A stretch of 64,000 nucleotides of DNA from VRUE01 sp963725085 (GTDB taxonomy: Bacteria > Actinomycetota > Thermoleophilia > Solirubrobacterales > 70-9): contig CAVRXM010000001.1 in assembly GCA_963725085.1 (NCBI GenBank), forward strand, positions 186,001 through 250,000, in the 5' to 3' direction. Below are positions 53,514 through 63,734 of this stretch, piece by piece (the stretch's first letter is position 1; each line of letters starts with the position of its first letter). A program made the position numbers and the translations under genes. The notes below the pieces were generated by a model. That model was given only the letters and a program-made list of their open reading frames with translations. It did no database searches and was not told the DNA's origin.

Positions 53514-53839
53514 CAGAACGCTGCTCCGCTCCGCTTCGAGTAGCGCTCGCGCTTGCCGCCTTTGTCGCGGCGCACGCCGACCCGGGTCGGCTTGTTGTCT
53601 TTGGGGTCGAGCAGCATCACGTTGGAGACGTGGATCGGCCCCTCCTTGTCGACGATGCCGCCGATGTTGGCGGCTTTCTGCGCGTCCTGGACCGGGCGCG
53701 GTTTTTCGTGCCGCTTGACCATGTTGAGGCCCTCGACGTAGACGAAGCTCCGCTTCGGTTCGGTCCGCACGACGCGGCCGGTCTTGCCGGCGTCCTTGCC
53801 GCCGATGATCGCCACGTCGTCGCCCTCTCTGATCTTCAT
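53513..53839 (-). CDS. rplX: 50S ribosomal protein L24
   Basis: Intact, 108 residues: MKIREGDDVAIIGGKDAGKT (KOW motif), VEGLNMVKRHEKPR and PIHVSNVMLLDPKDNKPTRV. One of the first proteins bound to 23S rRNA. One-base overlap with rplE. Confidence 0.96.
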   Translation of the reverse strand: MKIREGDDVAIIGGKDAGKTGRVVRTEPKRSFVYVEGLNMVKRHEKPRPVQDAQKAANIGGIVDKEGPIHVSNVMLLDPKDNKPTRVGVRRDKGGKRERYSKRSGAAF

Positions 53840-53849
53840 CGCCTTCCCA

Positions 53850-54221
53850 TCAGAGAACCTCCGGCGCCAGCGAGACGATTTTCATGAAGTTCCGGTCGCG
53901 GAGCTCGCGGGCGACCGGGCCGAAGATCCGGGTGCCGCGCGGGTTGGTGCCGTCCTGCTCGATCAGGACCGCCGCGTTTTCGTCGAAGGAGATGTAGGTG
54001 CCGTCGGAGCGGCCGAGCTGCTTGCGGGTGCGGACGATCACGGCCTGAACGACCTCGCCCTTGCGGACGCCGCCCTGCGGGCTCGCCTGTTTGACGGTCG
54101 CGGTGATCACGTCGCCGACGCCGGCATAGCGGCGGTGGGAGCCGCCCTTGATCCGGATGCAGAGGATCTCCCTCGCGCCCGAGTTGTCCGCCACTTTCAG
54201 TCTCGACTCCTGCTGGATCAC
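53850..54221 (-). CDS. rplN: 50S ribosomal protein L14
   Basis: One hundred and twenty-three residues from GTG 54221: VIQQESRLKVADNSGAREIL, IRIKGGSHRRYAGVGDVITA and FGPVARELRDRNFMKIVSLA. The GTG lies 7 bp after the rpsQ stop. Confidence 0.96.
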   Translation of the reverse strand: MIQQESRLKVADNSGAREILCIRIKGGSHRRYAGVGDVITATVKQASPQGGVRKGEVVQAVIVRTRKQLGRSDGTYISFDENAAVLIEQDGTNPRGTRIFGPVARELRDRNFMKIVSLAPEVL

Positions 54222-54228
54222 GGTTTCC

Positions 54229-54709
54229 TCACTTCGCCTTCTCGAGGACCTCGACCAGGCGCCAGCGCTTGGTCTTCGAGAGCGGCCGGGTCTCGACGAC
54301 GCGGACGGTGTCGCCCTCGCCCGCCTCGTTGCGCTCGTCGTGGGCGTGCAGCGTCCGCGAGCGGCGGACCACCTTCTCGTAGGTCGGGTGACGGCGGACG
54401 ATGTCGATCCGGACGGTGATCGATTTCTCGCCCTTGTCGGAGACGACGATGCCCTGGCGCGACCTTGGCGGCGTTGGCCTCGTGCTCGGCGCGGGGCGTC
54501 CCGGTCCCGGCAGAGCCGCCCTCCGCCCTGGCGGCGGCGCGCTGCTTGCGTCGCAGATCGGCCTTCGCCCTGCGCGCCTCGGCGCGCTTGGCGACGCGCT
54601 CCTCCGGGCTGAGCTGCGGCCCGGCCTCGTGCGGCCGGCGACTTCTCTCGAGCCGGCGCCGCTCCTTCCACGGCAGATCGTCCTCGGGGTTCTCCTCAGG
54701 CGGCCTCAT
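54229..54709 (-). CDS. rpsQ: 30S ribosomal protein S17 with N-terminal extension (one frameshift)
   Basis: After a shift near 54460 the core reads RQGIVVSDKGEKSITVRIDI, RRHPTYEKVVRRSRTLHAHD and VVETRPLSKTKRWRLVEVLE, a complete S17. Ahead of it lies an extension of about 80 residues, Arg/Ala/Glu-rich (PWKERRRLERSRRPHEAGPQ, EERVAKRAEARRAKADLRRK). ATG 54709 overlaps the acidic ORF end; GTG 54715 is also in frame. Most S17 proteins are about 85 residues, so this is nearly double. Confidence 0.88.
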
Positions 54710-54953
54710 CGGCACCAGGCGCCTCGCCGCCCTCGCCCTCAGGAGCGTCGGCAGGCGAGGAGTCAGCGTCGTCGGCAGGCGAGTCGTCGCTGGACTCCTC
54801 CGCCTCTGCCGCGGGTGGCGTGGGGGTGGACTCCTCGCCCGCAGCGTCGTCCCGCGAGGCCGAGGAGTCCTCCCCCTCGACAGGACCCGCGGCCGCGGCG
54901 CTGTCGTCCTGCGGCGTCTCTTCTACTGCGTCTTTGTTCTCTTCGTCTGCCAT
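54696..54953 (-). CDS. Small acidic protein between rpmC and rpsQ, unknown function
   Basis: Eighty-five codons from ATG 54953, 2 bp after the rpmC stop, ending inside the rpsQ start. Composition is Asp/Glu/Ala/Ser/Pro with almost no hydrophobic residues (MADEENKDAVEETPQDDSA, AAGEESTPTPPAAEAEE). It would be disordered and strongly negative. About 90 bases (54805-54898) align with the tail of rpsE. It is not a standard gene of the S10 operon. If a base is missing near 54700 it could be fused to S17. Confidence 0.6.
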   Translation of the reverse strand: MADEENKDAVEETPQDDSAAAAGPVEGEDSSASRDDAAGEESTPTPPAAEAEESSDDSPADDADSSPADAPEGEGGEAPGADEAA

Positions 54954-54955
54954 CG

Positions 54956-55168
54956 CTATTTCCTGAGCTCTTTGTCGACATCGATCCCACGCTCGCGGGC
55001 GACCGTCAGCAGCTTCGCGACGTCGCGGCGGGTGGTCCCGAGCCGCGCCGTGTTCTCGAGCTCGCCGGTCGCGTGGCGGAAGCGGAGGTTGAACGCCTCC
55101 TCCTTGGCGTCGATCAGTTTCGCCACCAGCTCGTCGTCTTTCATGTTGTGGACCTCGGAGGCCTTCAT
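54956..55168 (-). CDS. rpmC: 50S ribosomal protein L29
   Basis: Seventy residues from ATG 55168: MKASEVHNMKDDELVAKLID, AKEEAFNLRFRHATGELENT and VARERGIDVDKELRK. The ATG overlaps the rplP stop (TGATG). Binds near the exit tunnel. Confidence 0.94.
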   Translation of the reverse strand: MKASEVHNMKDDELVAKLIDAKEEAFNLRFRHATGELENTARLGTTRRDVAKLLTVARERGIDVDKELRK

Positions 55169-55587
55169 CAGGACTCGGCCCCCTCGCGACTGACGAACCG
55201 GGTCCGCACCGGGAGCTTGTGTCCGGCCAGGCGCAGCGCCTCGCGTGCGAGGTCCTCGGGGACCCCGGCCAGCTCGAACATCACTTTGCCGGGCTTGACC
55301 ACGGCGACCCAGCCCTCGGGGTTGCCCTTGCCGGAGCCCATCCGGGTCTCGGCGGGCTTCTTCGTGTAGGGCTTGTCGGGGAAGATGTTGATCCAGACCT
55401 TGCCGCCGCGTTTGATCTTGCGGGTCATCGCGACGCGGGCGGCCTCGATCTGGCGGTTGGTGATCCAGCCGCGATCGAGGGCCTTGAGCCCGTACTCGCC
55501 GAATGCGACATGGCTGCCGCCCTTGGTGTAGCCGCGCATCCTGCCGCGCATCTGTTTGCGGTGTTTGACCCGCTTCGGCATCAGCAT
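55168..55587 (-). CDS. rplP: 50S ribosomal protein L16
   Basis: One hundred and thirty-nine residues: PKRVKHRKQMRGRMRGYTKG, FGEYGLKALDRGWITNRQIE and KPAETRMGSGKGNPEGWVAV. ATG 55587 overlaps the rpsC stop; a second ATG at 55581 is possible. Confidence 0.96.
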   Translation of the reverse strand: MLMPKRVKHRKQMRGRMRGYTKGGSHVAFGEYGLKALDRGWITNRQIEAARVAMTRKIKRGGKVWINIFPDKPYTKKPAETRMGSGKGNPEGWVAVVKPGKVMFELAGVPEDLAREALRLAGHKLPVRTRFVSREGAES

Positions 55588-56306
55588 CAGCGACCACCTC
55601 CCCCGCGCCCGCGGTCGGGGCCGCGCCCACGCTGGGGCGGCTGCGGCTCGCCGTCGCCCGGGATCTGGTCGGAGCGGAAGCCCTCGGGCATCACCTCGCC
55701 CTTGTTGATCCAGCATTTGACGCCGATCCGGCCGGCGGTGGTGCGAGCCTCGTAGAAGCCGTAGTCGATGTTCGCGCGCAGCGTGTGGAGCGGGACGCGG
55801 CCGTCGGAATAGCCTTCGGTCCGCGCCATCTCGGCCCCGCCGAGGCGGCCCGAGACCTGGACCTTGACCCCTTTGGCGCCGGAGCGCATCGCCGAGGTCA
55901 GCGCCCGTTTCATCGCCCGCCTGAACGCAACCCGGTTCTGAAGCTGCTCGGCGATCGACTGGGCGACCAGTTTCGCGTCGAGCTCGGGCCGCTTCACCTC
56001 GCGGATGTTCACTTTCACCGGTTTGCCGGTGAGCTTGTGGAGCTCCTTGCGGAGGGCGTCGACTTCGCTGCCCGACTTGCCGATCACGATGCCCGGCCTC
56101 GCGGTGTGGATGTCGACCGAGACCTCGCCGCGGCGCTCGATCGTGATTTCCGAGAGGCCCGCGTGCGCGAGTTTGTTCTCGATGTGGGCGCGGATCTGGA
56201 GGTCCTCCTGGAGGACGTCCGCGAAGCCCTTCTCGTCGAACCAGTTCGACTTCCAGTCCTGGATGTAGCCGACCCGGAAGCCACCGGGGTGGATCTTCTG
56301 TCCCAT
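55587..56306 (-). CDS. rpsC: 30S ribosomal protein S3
   Basis: Intact, 239 residues: MGQKIHPGGFRVGYIQDWKS, the KH region RPGIVIGKSGSEVDALRKEL and EGYSDGRVPLHTLRANIDYG. The C-terminus is Gly/Arg-rich (RGRGPDRGRGGGGR). Lines the mRNA entry channel. Separated from rplV by an unusual 165-bp gap. Confidence 0.96.
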   Translation of the reverse strand: MGQKIHPGGFRVGYIQDWKSNWFDEKGFADVLQEDLQIRAHIENKLAHAGLSEITIERRGEVSVDIHTARPGIVIGKSGSEVDALRKELHKLTGKPVKVNIREVKRPELDAKLVAQSIAEQLQNRVAFRRAMKRALTSAMRSGAKGVKVQVSGRLGGAEMARTEGYSDGRVPLHTLRANIDYGFYEARTTAGRIGVKCWINKGEVMPEGFRSDQIPGDGEPQPPQRGRGPDRGRGGGGR

Positions 56307-56471
56307 CAGATGCCTGCCTTCCTGGGCGTGTGCGCCTGGGGAGGCGAGTGGTCGAGCAGATCAAGGACGCAGGGCGCGGCCTTTGGTGGAGCCAAAGGCA
56401 AGCCCGAGGGCGCAGAGATGCGAAGCGCCGGTCGGCTCATCCGGGTGTGCATGGTCGGGGAGGCCGGCATC
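56307..56471 (-). other. 165-bp non-coding gap inside the S10 operon with a hairpin
   Basis: Nearly all other junctions in this operon overlap or are under 40 bp. This gap holds a perfect 8-bp stem, GCCTTTGG/CCAAAGGC with a 5-base loop, at 56379-56399. No T-run follows, so it is not a plain terminator. No credible ORF was seen; an 80-codon frame crossing into rplV has no ribosomal-protein or domain features. It could hold a processing site or internal promoter. Confidence 0.5.
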
Positions 56472-57044
56472 TCAAAAATCCTCTCCTTCGGGGCTGAGGG
56501 CGACGGCGATGTGGCTGGTCCGCTTGTTGATCGGCGTCGCCCGGCCAAGCGCCCGCGGCCGGAACCGGCGCAGGGTGGGCCCTTCGTCGACCGTGATCTC
56601 GACGACCTTCATCTCGTCGGCGATCAGGTCATGGTTGTTTTCGGCGTTCGAGGCGGCGGAATCGATCAGCTTGCGGATGTCGGTCGCCGCGCCGCGCGGG
56701 GAGAACTCGAGCAGCGCCCGGGCGCGCTCGATCTGCAGGCCGCGGACCTGGTTGGCGACGAGCCGGGCCTTGCGCGGCGGCACCCGCACGTAGCGGGAGC
56801 TGGCGCGGACCACGATCGGGGCCGGTTTCCGCTTCGGGGCCGGCGCCTCTTTCTTCTTCGCCGGTTTCTTCGCCGGAGCTTTCTCGGCCTCTTTGCCTTT
56901 TTTCGCCGATTTCTCCGATTTGGTCGATTTCTCGGCTTTTTTCGGCGCGGCTTTTTTGGCCGGTTTTTTCGCGGCCGCTTTTTTCGCGGCCGCTTTTTTC
57001 GGCGCGGCTTTTTTCGCGTCTTTTTTCTGTTTCTCGTCAGCCAT
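56472..57044 (-). CDS. rplV: 50S ribosomal protein L22 with Lys/Ala-rich N-terminal extension
   Basis: Residues ~80-190 are normal L22 (ASSRYVRVPPRKARLVANQV, RALLEFSPRGAATDIRKLID, HDLIADEMKVVEITVDEGPT). The first ~78 residues are almost only Lys, Ala, Pro and Glu (KKAAPKKAAAKKAAAKKPAK, AEKAPAKKPAKKKEAPAPKR), like a histone H1 tail. Usual L22 is about 110 residues. L22 reaches into the exit tunnel; the tail would lie on the ribosome surface. Confidence 0.94.
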   Translation of the reverse strand: MADEKQKKDAKKAAPKKAAAKKAAAKKPAKKAAPKKAEKSTKSEKSAKKGKEAEKAPAKKPAKKKEAPAPKRKPAPIVVRASSRYVRVPPRKARLVANQVRGLQIERARALLEFSPRGAATDIRKLIDSAASNAENNHDLIADEMKVVEITVDEGPTLRRFRPRALGRATPINKRTSHIAVALSPEGEDF

Positions 57045-57321
57045 CTCTACTCCGCCACTTGCCGGTGCCGGAGTGGGCGCGGAAGGTGCGGGTCGGGGCG
57101 AACTCGCCGAGCTTGTGGCCGACCATCGACTCGGAGATGAAGACGGGCACGTGTTTGCGCCCGTCGTGGACGGCGATCGTGTGCCCGACCATCTCCGGGA
57201 ACACGGTCGAGGTCCGCGACCAGGTTTTCACCATCTGCTTCTGGCCGGACTCGTTCATCCCCTCGATCCGCTTCATCAGCGCCTCTTCGACCCACGGGCC
57301 CTTTTTCGTCGAGCGTCCCAC
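57037..57321 (-). CDS. rpsS: 30S ribosomal protein S19
   Basis: Intact, 94 residues: MGRSTKKGPWVEEALMKRIE, TWSRTSTVFPEMVGHTIAVH and MVGHKLGEFAPTRTFRAHSG. Its end overlaps the rplV start by 8 bp. Confidence 0.97.
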   Translation of the reverse strand: MGRSTKKGPWVEEALMKRIEGMNESGQKQMVKTWSRTSTVFPEMVGHTIAVHDGRKHVPVFISESMVGHKLGEFAPTRTFRAHSGTGKWRSRDG

Positions 57322-57324
57322 TGC

Positions 57325-58167
57325 CTACCTCTTCTTCTTCCCGCGCCTGCGGCCGCGGACGATGTAGCGGTCGGACTGCTTGCGCTTCTTGCGGGTCCGA
57401 TAGCCGAGCGTCGGCTTGCCCCACGGGGTAACCGGATGGCCGCCCGGCGTGTGGTGGGCCTCGCCGCCGCCATGCGGGTGGTCGACCGGGTTCATCGCCA
57501 CGCCGCGGGTCTGGGGGCGCTTGCCCTTGTGGCGGTTGCGCCCGGCCTTGCCGATCTTCACGTTCTGGTGCTCGGGGTTGGAGAGCGACCCGACCGTGGC
57601 CCGGCACTCGGCGCGGACCATCCGCATCTCCGAGGAGGGCAGGCGCAGCGTCACCAGGTCGCCCTCCTTCGCGGCGAGCTGTATCGCGGTGCCCGCGGCG
57701 CGGCCGAGCTTGCCGCCCTGGCCGGGGACGAGCTCGACGTTGTGGACGACGGTGCCGGTCGGCATCTCGCGCAGCGAGAGCGCGTTGCCGGGACGGATGT
57801 CCGCGCCCTTGCCGGCCTGGACCTGGTCCCCGACCGTGAGACCCGCCGGCGCGAGGATGTAGCTCTTCTCGCCATCGGCGTAGTGCAGAAGCGCGATGTA
57901 GCAGCTGCGGTTCGGGTCGTACTCGATCGTCGCGACCTTGGCCGGGACCCCGTCCTTGCGTCGCTTGAAGTCGATCCGGCGGTAGCGGCGCTTGGCGCCG
58001 CCGCCGCGATGCCGGGAGGTGACGCGACCGTTGCTGTTGCGCCCGCCGGACTTGCGCAGGCCCTCGGTCAGCTTGCGCTCCGGCTCGGAGGCCGTCAGCT
58101 GCTCGCGCATCGGGTACGTCGCGAAGCGGCGCCCGGGGCTGGTCGGCTTTGTTTTGCGGTTCGGCAT
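57325..58167 (-). CDS. rplB: 50S ribosomal protein L2
   Basis: Intact, 280 residues: RFATYPMREQLTASEPERKL, GRNSNGRVTSRHRGGGAKRR, TRGVAMNPVDHPHGGGEAHH (with the conserved His near the peptidyl-transferase centre) and KRKQSDRYIVRGRRRGKKKR. Confidence 0.97.
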   Translation of the reverse strand: MPNRKTKPTSPGRRFATYPMREQLTASEPERKLTEGLRKSGGRNSNGRVTSRHRGGGAKRRYRRIDFKRRKDGVPAKVATIEYDPNRSCYIALLHYADGEKSYILAPAGLTVGDQVQAGKGADIRPGNALSLREMPTGTVVHNVELVPGQGGKLGRAAGTAIQLAAKEGDLVTLRLPSSEMRMVRAECRATVGSLSNPEHQNVKIGKAGRNRHKGKRPQTRGVAMNPVDHPHGGGEAHHTPGGHPVTPWGKPTLGYRTRKKRKQSDRYIVRGRRRGKKKR

Positions 58168-58178
58168 CTCTTCGGTCC

Positions 58179-58478
58179 CTACGCGGTCTCCGCGCCCTCG
58201 AACAGCTCGATCCGCTCGCCGGGGGCGAGCTGGACGATCGCCTTCTTCCAGCCGCGGGTCTTGCCGACCGGCTGGGCCAGGTTGCGCCGCTTCGGCTTCG
58301 CGCGGACCTGCGAGGTCCGGACCGCGACGACGTCGACGCCGAAGATCTCTTCGACGGCGTGCGCGATCTGGGTCTTGTGGGCCCGTCCGTCGACCCGGAA
58401 GGTGTACTTGCCCTCGCCGATCAGCGCGTAGCTCTTCTCCGAGACGACCGGGCGGATCAGGACGGTTCGCGGATCCAT
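58179..58478 (-). CDS. rplW: 50S ribosomal protein L23
   Basis: Ninety-nine residues from ATG 58478: MDPRTVLIRPVVSEKSYALI, GKYTFRVDGRAHKTQIAHAV and RRNLAQPVGKTRGWKKAIVQ. Docking site for trigger factor and SRP at the tunnel exit. ATG overlaps the rplD stop. Confidence 0.96.
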   Translation of the reverse strand: MDPRTVLIRPVVSEKSYALIGEGKYTFRVDGRAHKTQIAHAVEEIFGVDVVAVRTSQVRAKPKRRNLAQPVGKTRGWKKAIVQLAPGERIELFEGAETA

Positions 58479-59089
58479 CACGCCAGCCTCTCCTTCAGCT
58501 TCTCGAGCGCACCCTCGGAGAGGACCAGCGAGGCGGCGCCGATCACGTCGGCGACGCCGATCGCGCCCACCTCGGCGACGGTCACCCGGTCGATGTTGCG
58601 GAAGCTCTTCAGGGCGCCGATGTCCTCGGCGTCGAGGACGACGAGGGTCGGCTGCGTCGCGTCCCATTTCGCCAGCGCCTGTGCGGCGTCCTTTGTCGAG
58701 GGGGTCTCGAAGGCGGCCGGGTCGACGACGGCGATGCTGCCGCGCTCGGCGTGGACCGAGAGCGCCGAGCGCATCGCCTTGCGGCGCGCCTTGCGGTTGA
58801 CCTTGACGACGAAATGGCGCGGCTTCGGGCCGAAGGCGACGCCGCCGCCGCTGCGGTTCGGGACGGCGAGCGAGCCGACGCGGGCGCGGCCTGTCCCCTT
58901 CTGCCGCCAGGCCTTCGCGGTCGTCATCGAGACCTCGCCGCGGGTCAGGGTCGATGCGGTGCCCCGGCGCCGCGCGGCGAGGTCGGCGCGAGCCGCCTCG
59001 TGCACGAGCGACTGGTGGAAGGGCTCGCCGAAGAGCTCTTTGGGCAGGTCGGCTTTGGTGGTCTTGCCGAGTACGGCCGCTTTACTCAT
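58478..59089 (-). CDS. rplD: 50S ribosomal protein L4
   Basis: Intact, 203 residues: ARRRGTASTLTRGEVSMTTA, KAWRQKGTGRARVGSLAVPN and ALAKWDATQPTLVVLDAEDI. In E. coli it also represses the S10 operon. Overlaps rplC by 8 bp. Confidence 0.96.
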   Translation of the reverse strand: MSKAAVLGKTTKADLPKELFGEPFHQSLVHEAARADLAARRRGTASTLTRGEVSMTTAKAWRQKGTGRARVGSLAVPNRSGGGVAFGPKPRHFVVKVNRKARRKAMRSALSVHAERGSIAVVDPAAFETPSTKDAAQALAKWDATQPTLVVLDAEDIGALKSFRNIDRVTVAEVGAIGVADVIGAASLVLSEGALEKLKERLA

Positions 59090-59711
59090 CGGTCCTCACC
59101 TCGACCATGGCGTTCTTCGACCCGGGGACCGAGCCCCGGACCAGCAGCAGGTTGCTCTCGGCATCGACCTCGGCGACTTCGAGGCCGCCCTGGGTGATGC
59201 GCTTGTTGCCCATCTGGCCGGGCATCCGCATCCCTTTGAAGACGCGGGCGGGAAAGGCGCTGGCGCCGATCGACCCTGGCGCCCGCACGTTGTGGGAGCC
59301 GTGGGTGACCGGGCCGCGACTGAAGTTGTGGCGCTTGATCCCGCCCTGGAAGCCCTTGCCGATCGAGACTCCGGAGACCTTCACCTTCTGGCCGGACTCG
59401 AACGAGGCGACGGTGACGTCGTCGCCGACCTTGGGGCCCTCCTCGGCCCCGAGATCCTCGTCGCGGAACTCGACCAGGTGGCGCATCGCCGGCGCGCCGG
59501 CCTTCTTCAGGTGGCCGAGCTCGGCGCCGGTCAGCTTCCCCTCGGAGACCTCGCCGAATGCGAGCTGCACGGCTGCGTAGCCGTCGCGCTCGGCGTCGCG
59601 GACGGCGGTCACCTTGCATGGCCCGGCCTCGATCACGGTGACGGGGACGACGGTTCCGTCCTCGCGGAAGACCTGCGTCATGCCGAGCTTCTTCCCGAGG
59701 ATCGCGGCCAT
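59082..59711 (-). CDS. rplC: 50S ribosomal protein L3
   Basis: Intact, 209 residues: AAILGKKLGMTQVFREDGTV, KGFQGGIKRHNFSRGPVTHG and FKGMRMPGQMGNKRITQGGL. Early assembly protein near the peptidyl-transferase centre. ATG overlaps the rpsJ stop. Confidence 0.97.
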   Translation of the reverse strand: MAAILGKKLGMTQVFREDGTVVPVTVIEAGPCKVTAVRDAERDGYAAVQLAFGEVSEGKLTGAELGHLKKAGAPAMRHLVEFRDEDLGAEEGPKVGDDVTVASFESGQKVKVSGVSIGKGFQGGIKRHNFSRGPVTHGSHNVRAPGSIGASAFPARVFKGMRMPGQMGNKRITQGGLEVAEVDAESNLLLVRGSVPGSKNAMVEVRTDE

Positions 59712-60031
59712 CAGAGTCTGATCTCGATGTCGACGCCCGCCGGCAGCGAGTCGAGGCGCTGGAGCGAGTCGACGGTTTTCGGCGACGGCTGGAGGATGTC
59801 GATCAGCCGCTTGTGGGTGCGGATCTCGAAATGCTCGCGCGAGTCCTTGTCCTTGAACGGGGAGCGGATCACGCAGTAGACGTTTTTCTCGGTCGGCAGC
59901 GGCACCGGCCCGGAGACGCTGGCACCGGTGCGCTCCGCGGTCTCGACGATCTCGCGGGCAGCGCGGTCTATGGCGTCGTGGTCGTACGCCTTCAACCTGA
60001 TTCGAATTTTCTGCGCCGCAATCGTCGCCAC
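59711..60031 (-). CDS. rpsJ: 30S ribosomal protein S10
   Basis: Intact, 106 residues from GTG 60031: QKIRIRLKAYDHDAIDRAAR, SGPVPLPTEKNVYCVIRSPF and KDSREHFEIRTHKRLIDILQ. First gene of the S10 set. AAGGAACAGAG upstream is a weak ribosome-binding site. Confidence 0.97.
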   Translation of the reverse strand: MATIAAQKIRIRLKAYDHDAIDRAAREIVETAERTGASVSGPVPLPTEKNVYCVIRSPFKDKDSREHFEIRTHKRLIDILQPSPKTVDSLQRLDSLPAGVDIEIRL

Positions 60032-60191
60032 AGTTCGTTCTCTGTTCCTTTTCGTTTGGTGCGGCCCTTAACCGCGTGAAAGGGGCGCCGCCCCTGTTTG
60101 GTGGGGCGCCGCCCCGGTCGTATGTTCTTTTGCAGTTGTCCCGCCGCCGGATGGCGGCGAGGGGGCGGGGTGCTCGGCCCGCCCCGGGGTC
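60032..60191 (-). other. tuf-rpsJ gap with a duplicated GC-rich hairpin
   Basis: This 160-bp gap holds two identical copies of GGGGCGCCGCCCC, at 60082-60094 and 60103-60115. Each can fold on itself (GGGGC/GCCCC). On the minus strand the second one met is followed by TTTC. It may work as a weak terminator or attenuator between tuf and the S10 genes. Confidence 0.5.
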
Positions 60192-61378
<1,187 letters not shown>

Positions 61379-61547
61379 CGCTCTCGGTTCTACCTTTCGA
61401 GTTCGGGTTCCGTCTGGTTTGGCTGGTTAAGTCTGGCGTCAGCGCCCTAGGGCAGCACGCGTTGTGCTGCCTGCAGGCGAACCTGGGAAATATAGCTGGA
61501 TCGAACGCCCGCCTGCTGCGTTCGTCCGTGCGTGTGGAAGTCGGAAT
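61379..61547 (-). other. fusA-tuf intergenic gap
   Basis: This 169-bp gap contains no ORF of note. GGCAGCACAACGCGTGCTGCC-like dyad bases lie around 61450-61475 (GCAGCACGCG and TGTGCTGC arms on the plus strand), which could form a hairpin. A separate tuf promoter here is possible but no clear -35/-10 pair was found. Confidence 0.35.
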
Positions 61548-63660
<2,113 letters not shown>

Positions 63661-63734
63661 GGTCTTAAGGTAAGGGGTCGACGTGAAGCGGGGAGCGAAA
63701 AAGAGAGCCTTCCGGCAAGAGCCGGGGTCGGCGC

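Noticed and set aside
56306..56548. An 80-codon minus-strand ORF in the rpsC-rplV gap
   Set aside because: It overlaps the start of the rplV 3' region in another frame, has no recognisable features and no ribosome-binding site; the gap is treated as non-coding.
60082..60115. CRISPR-like repeat
   Set aside because: Only two 13-bp units with an 8-bp spacer, GC-rich and self-folding; no array and no cas genes in the window.
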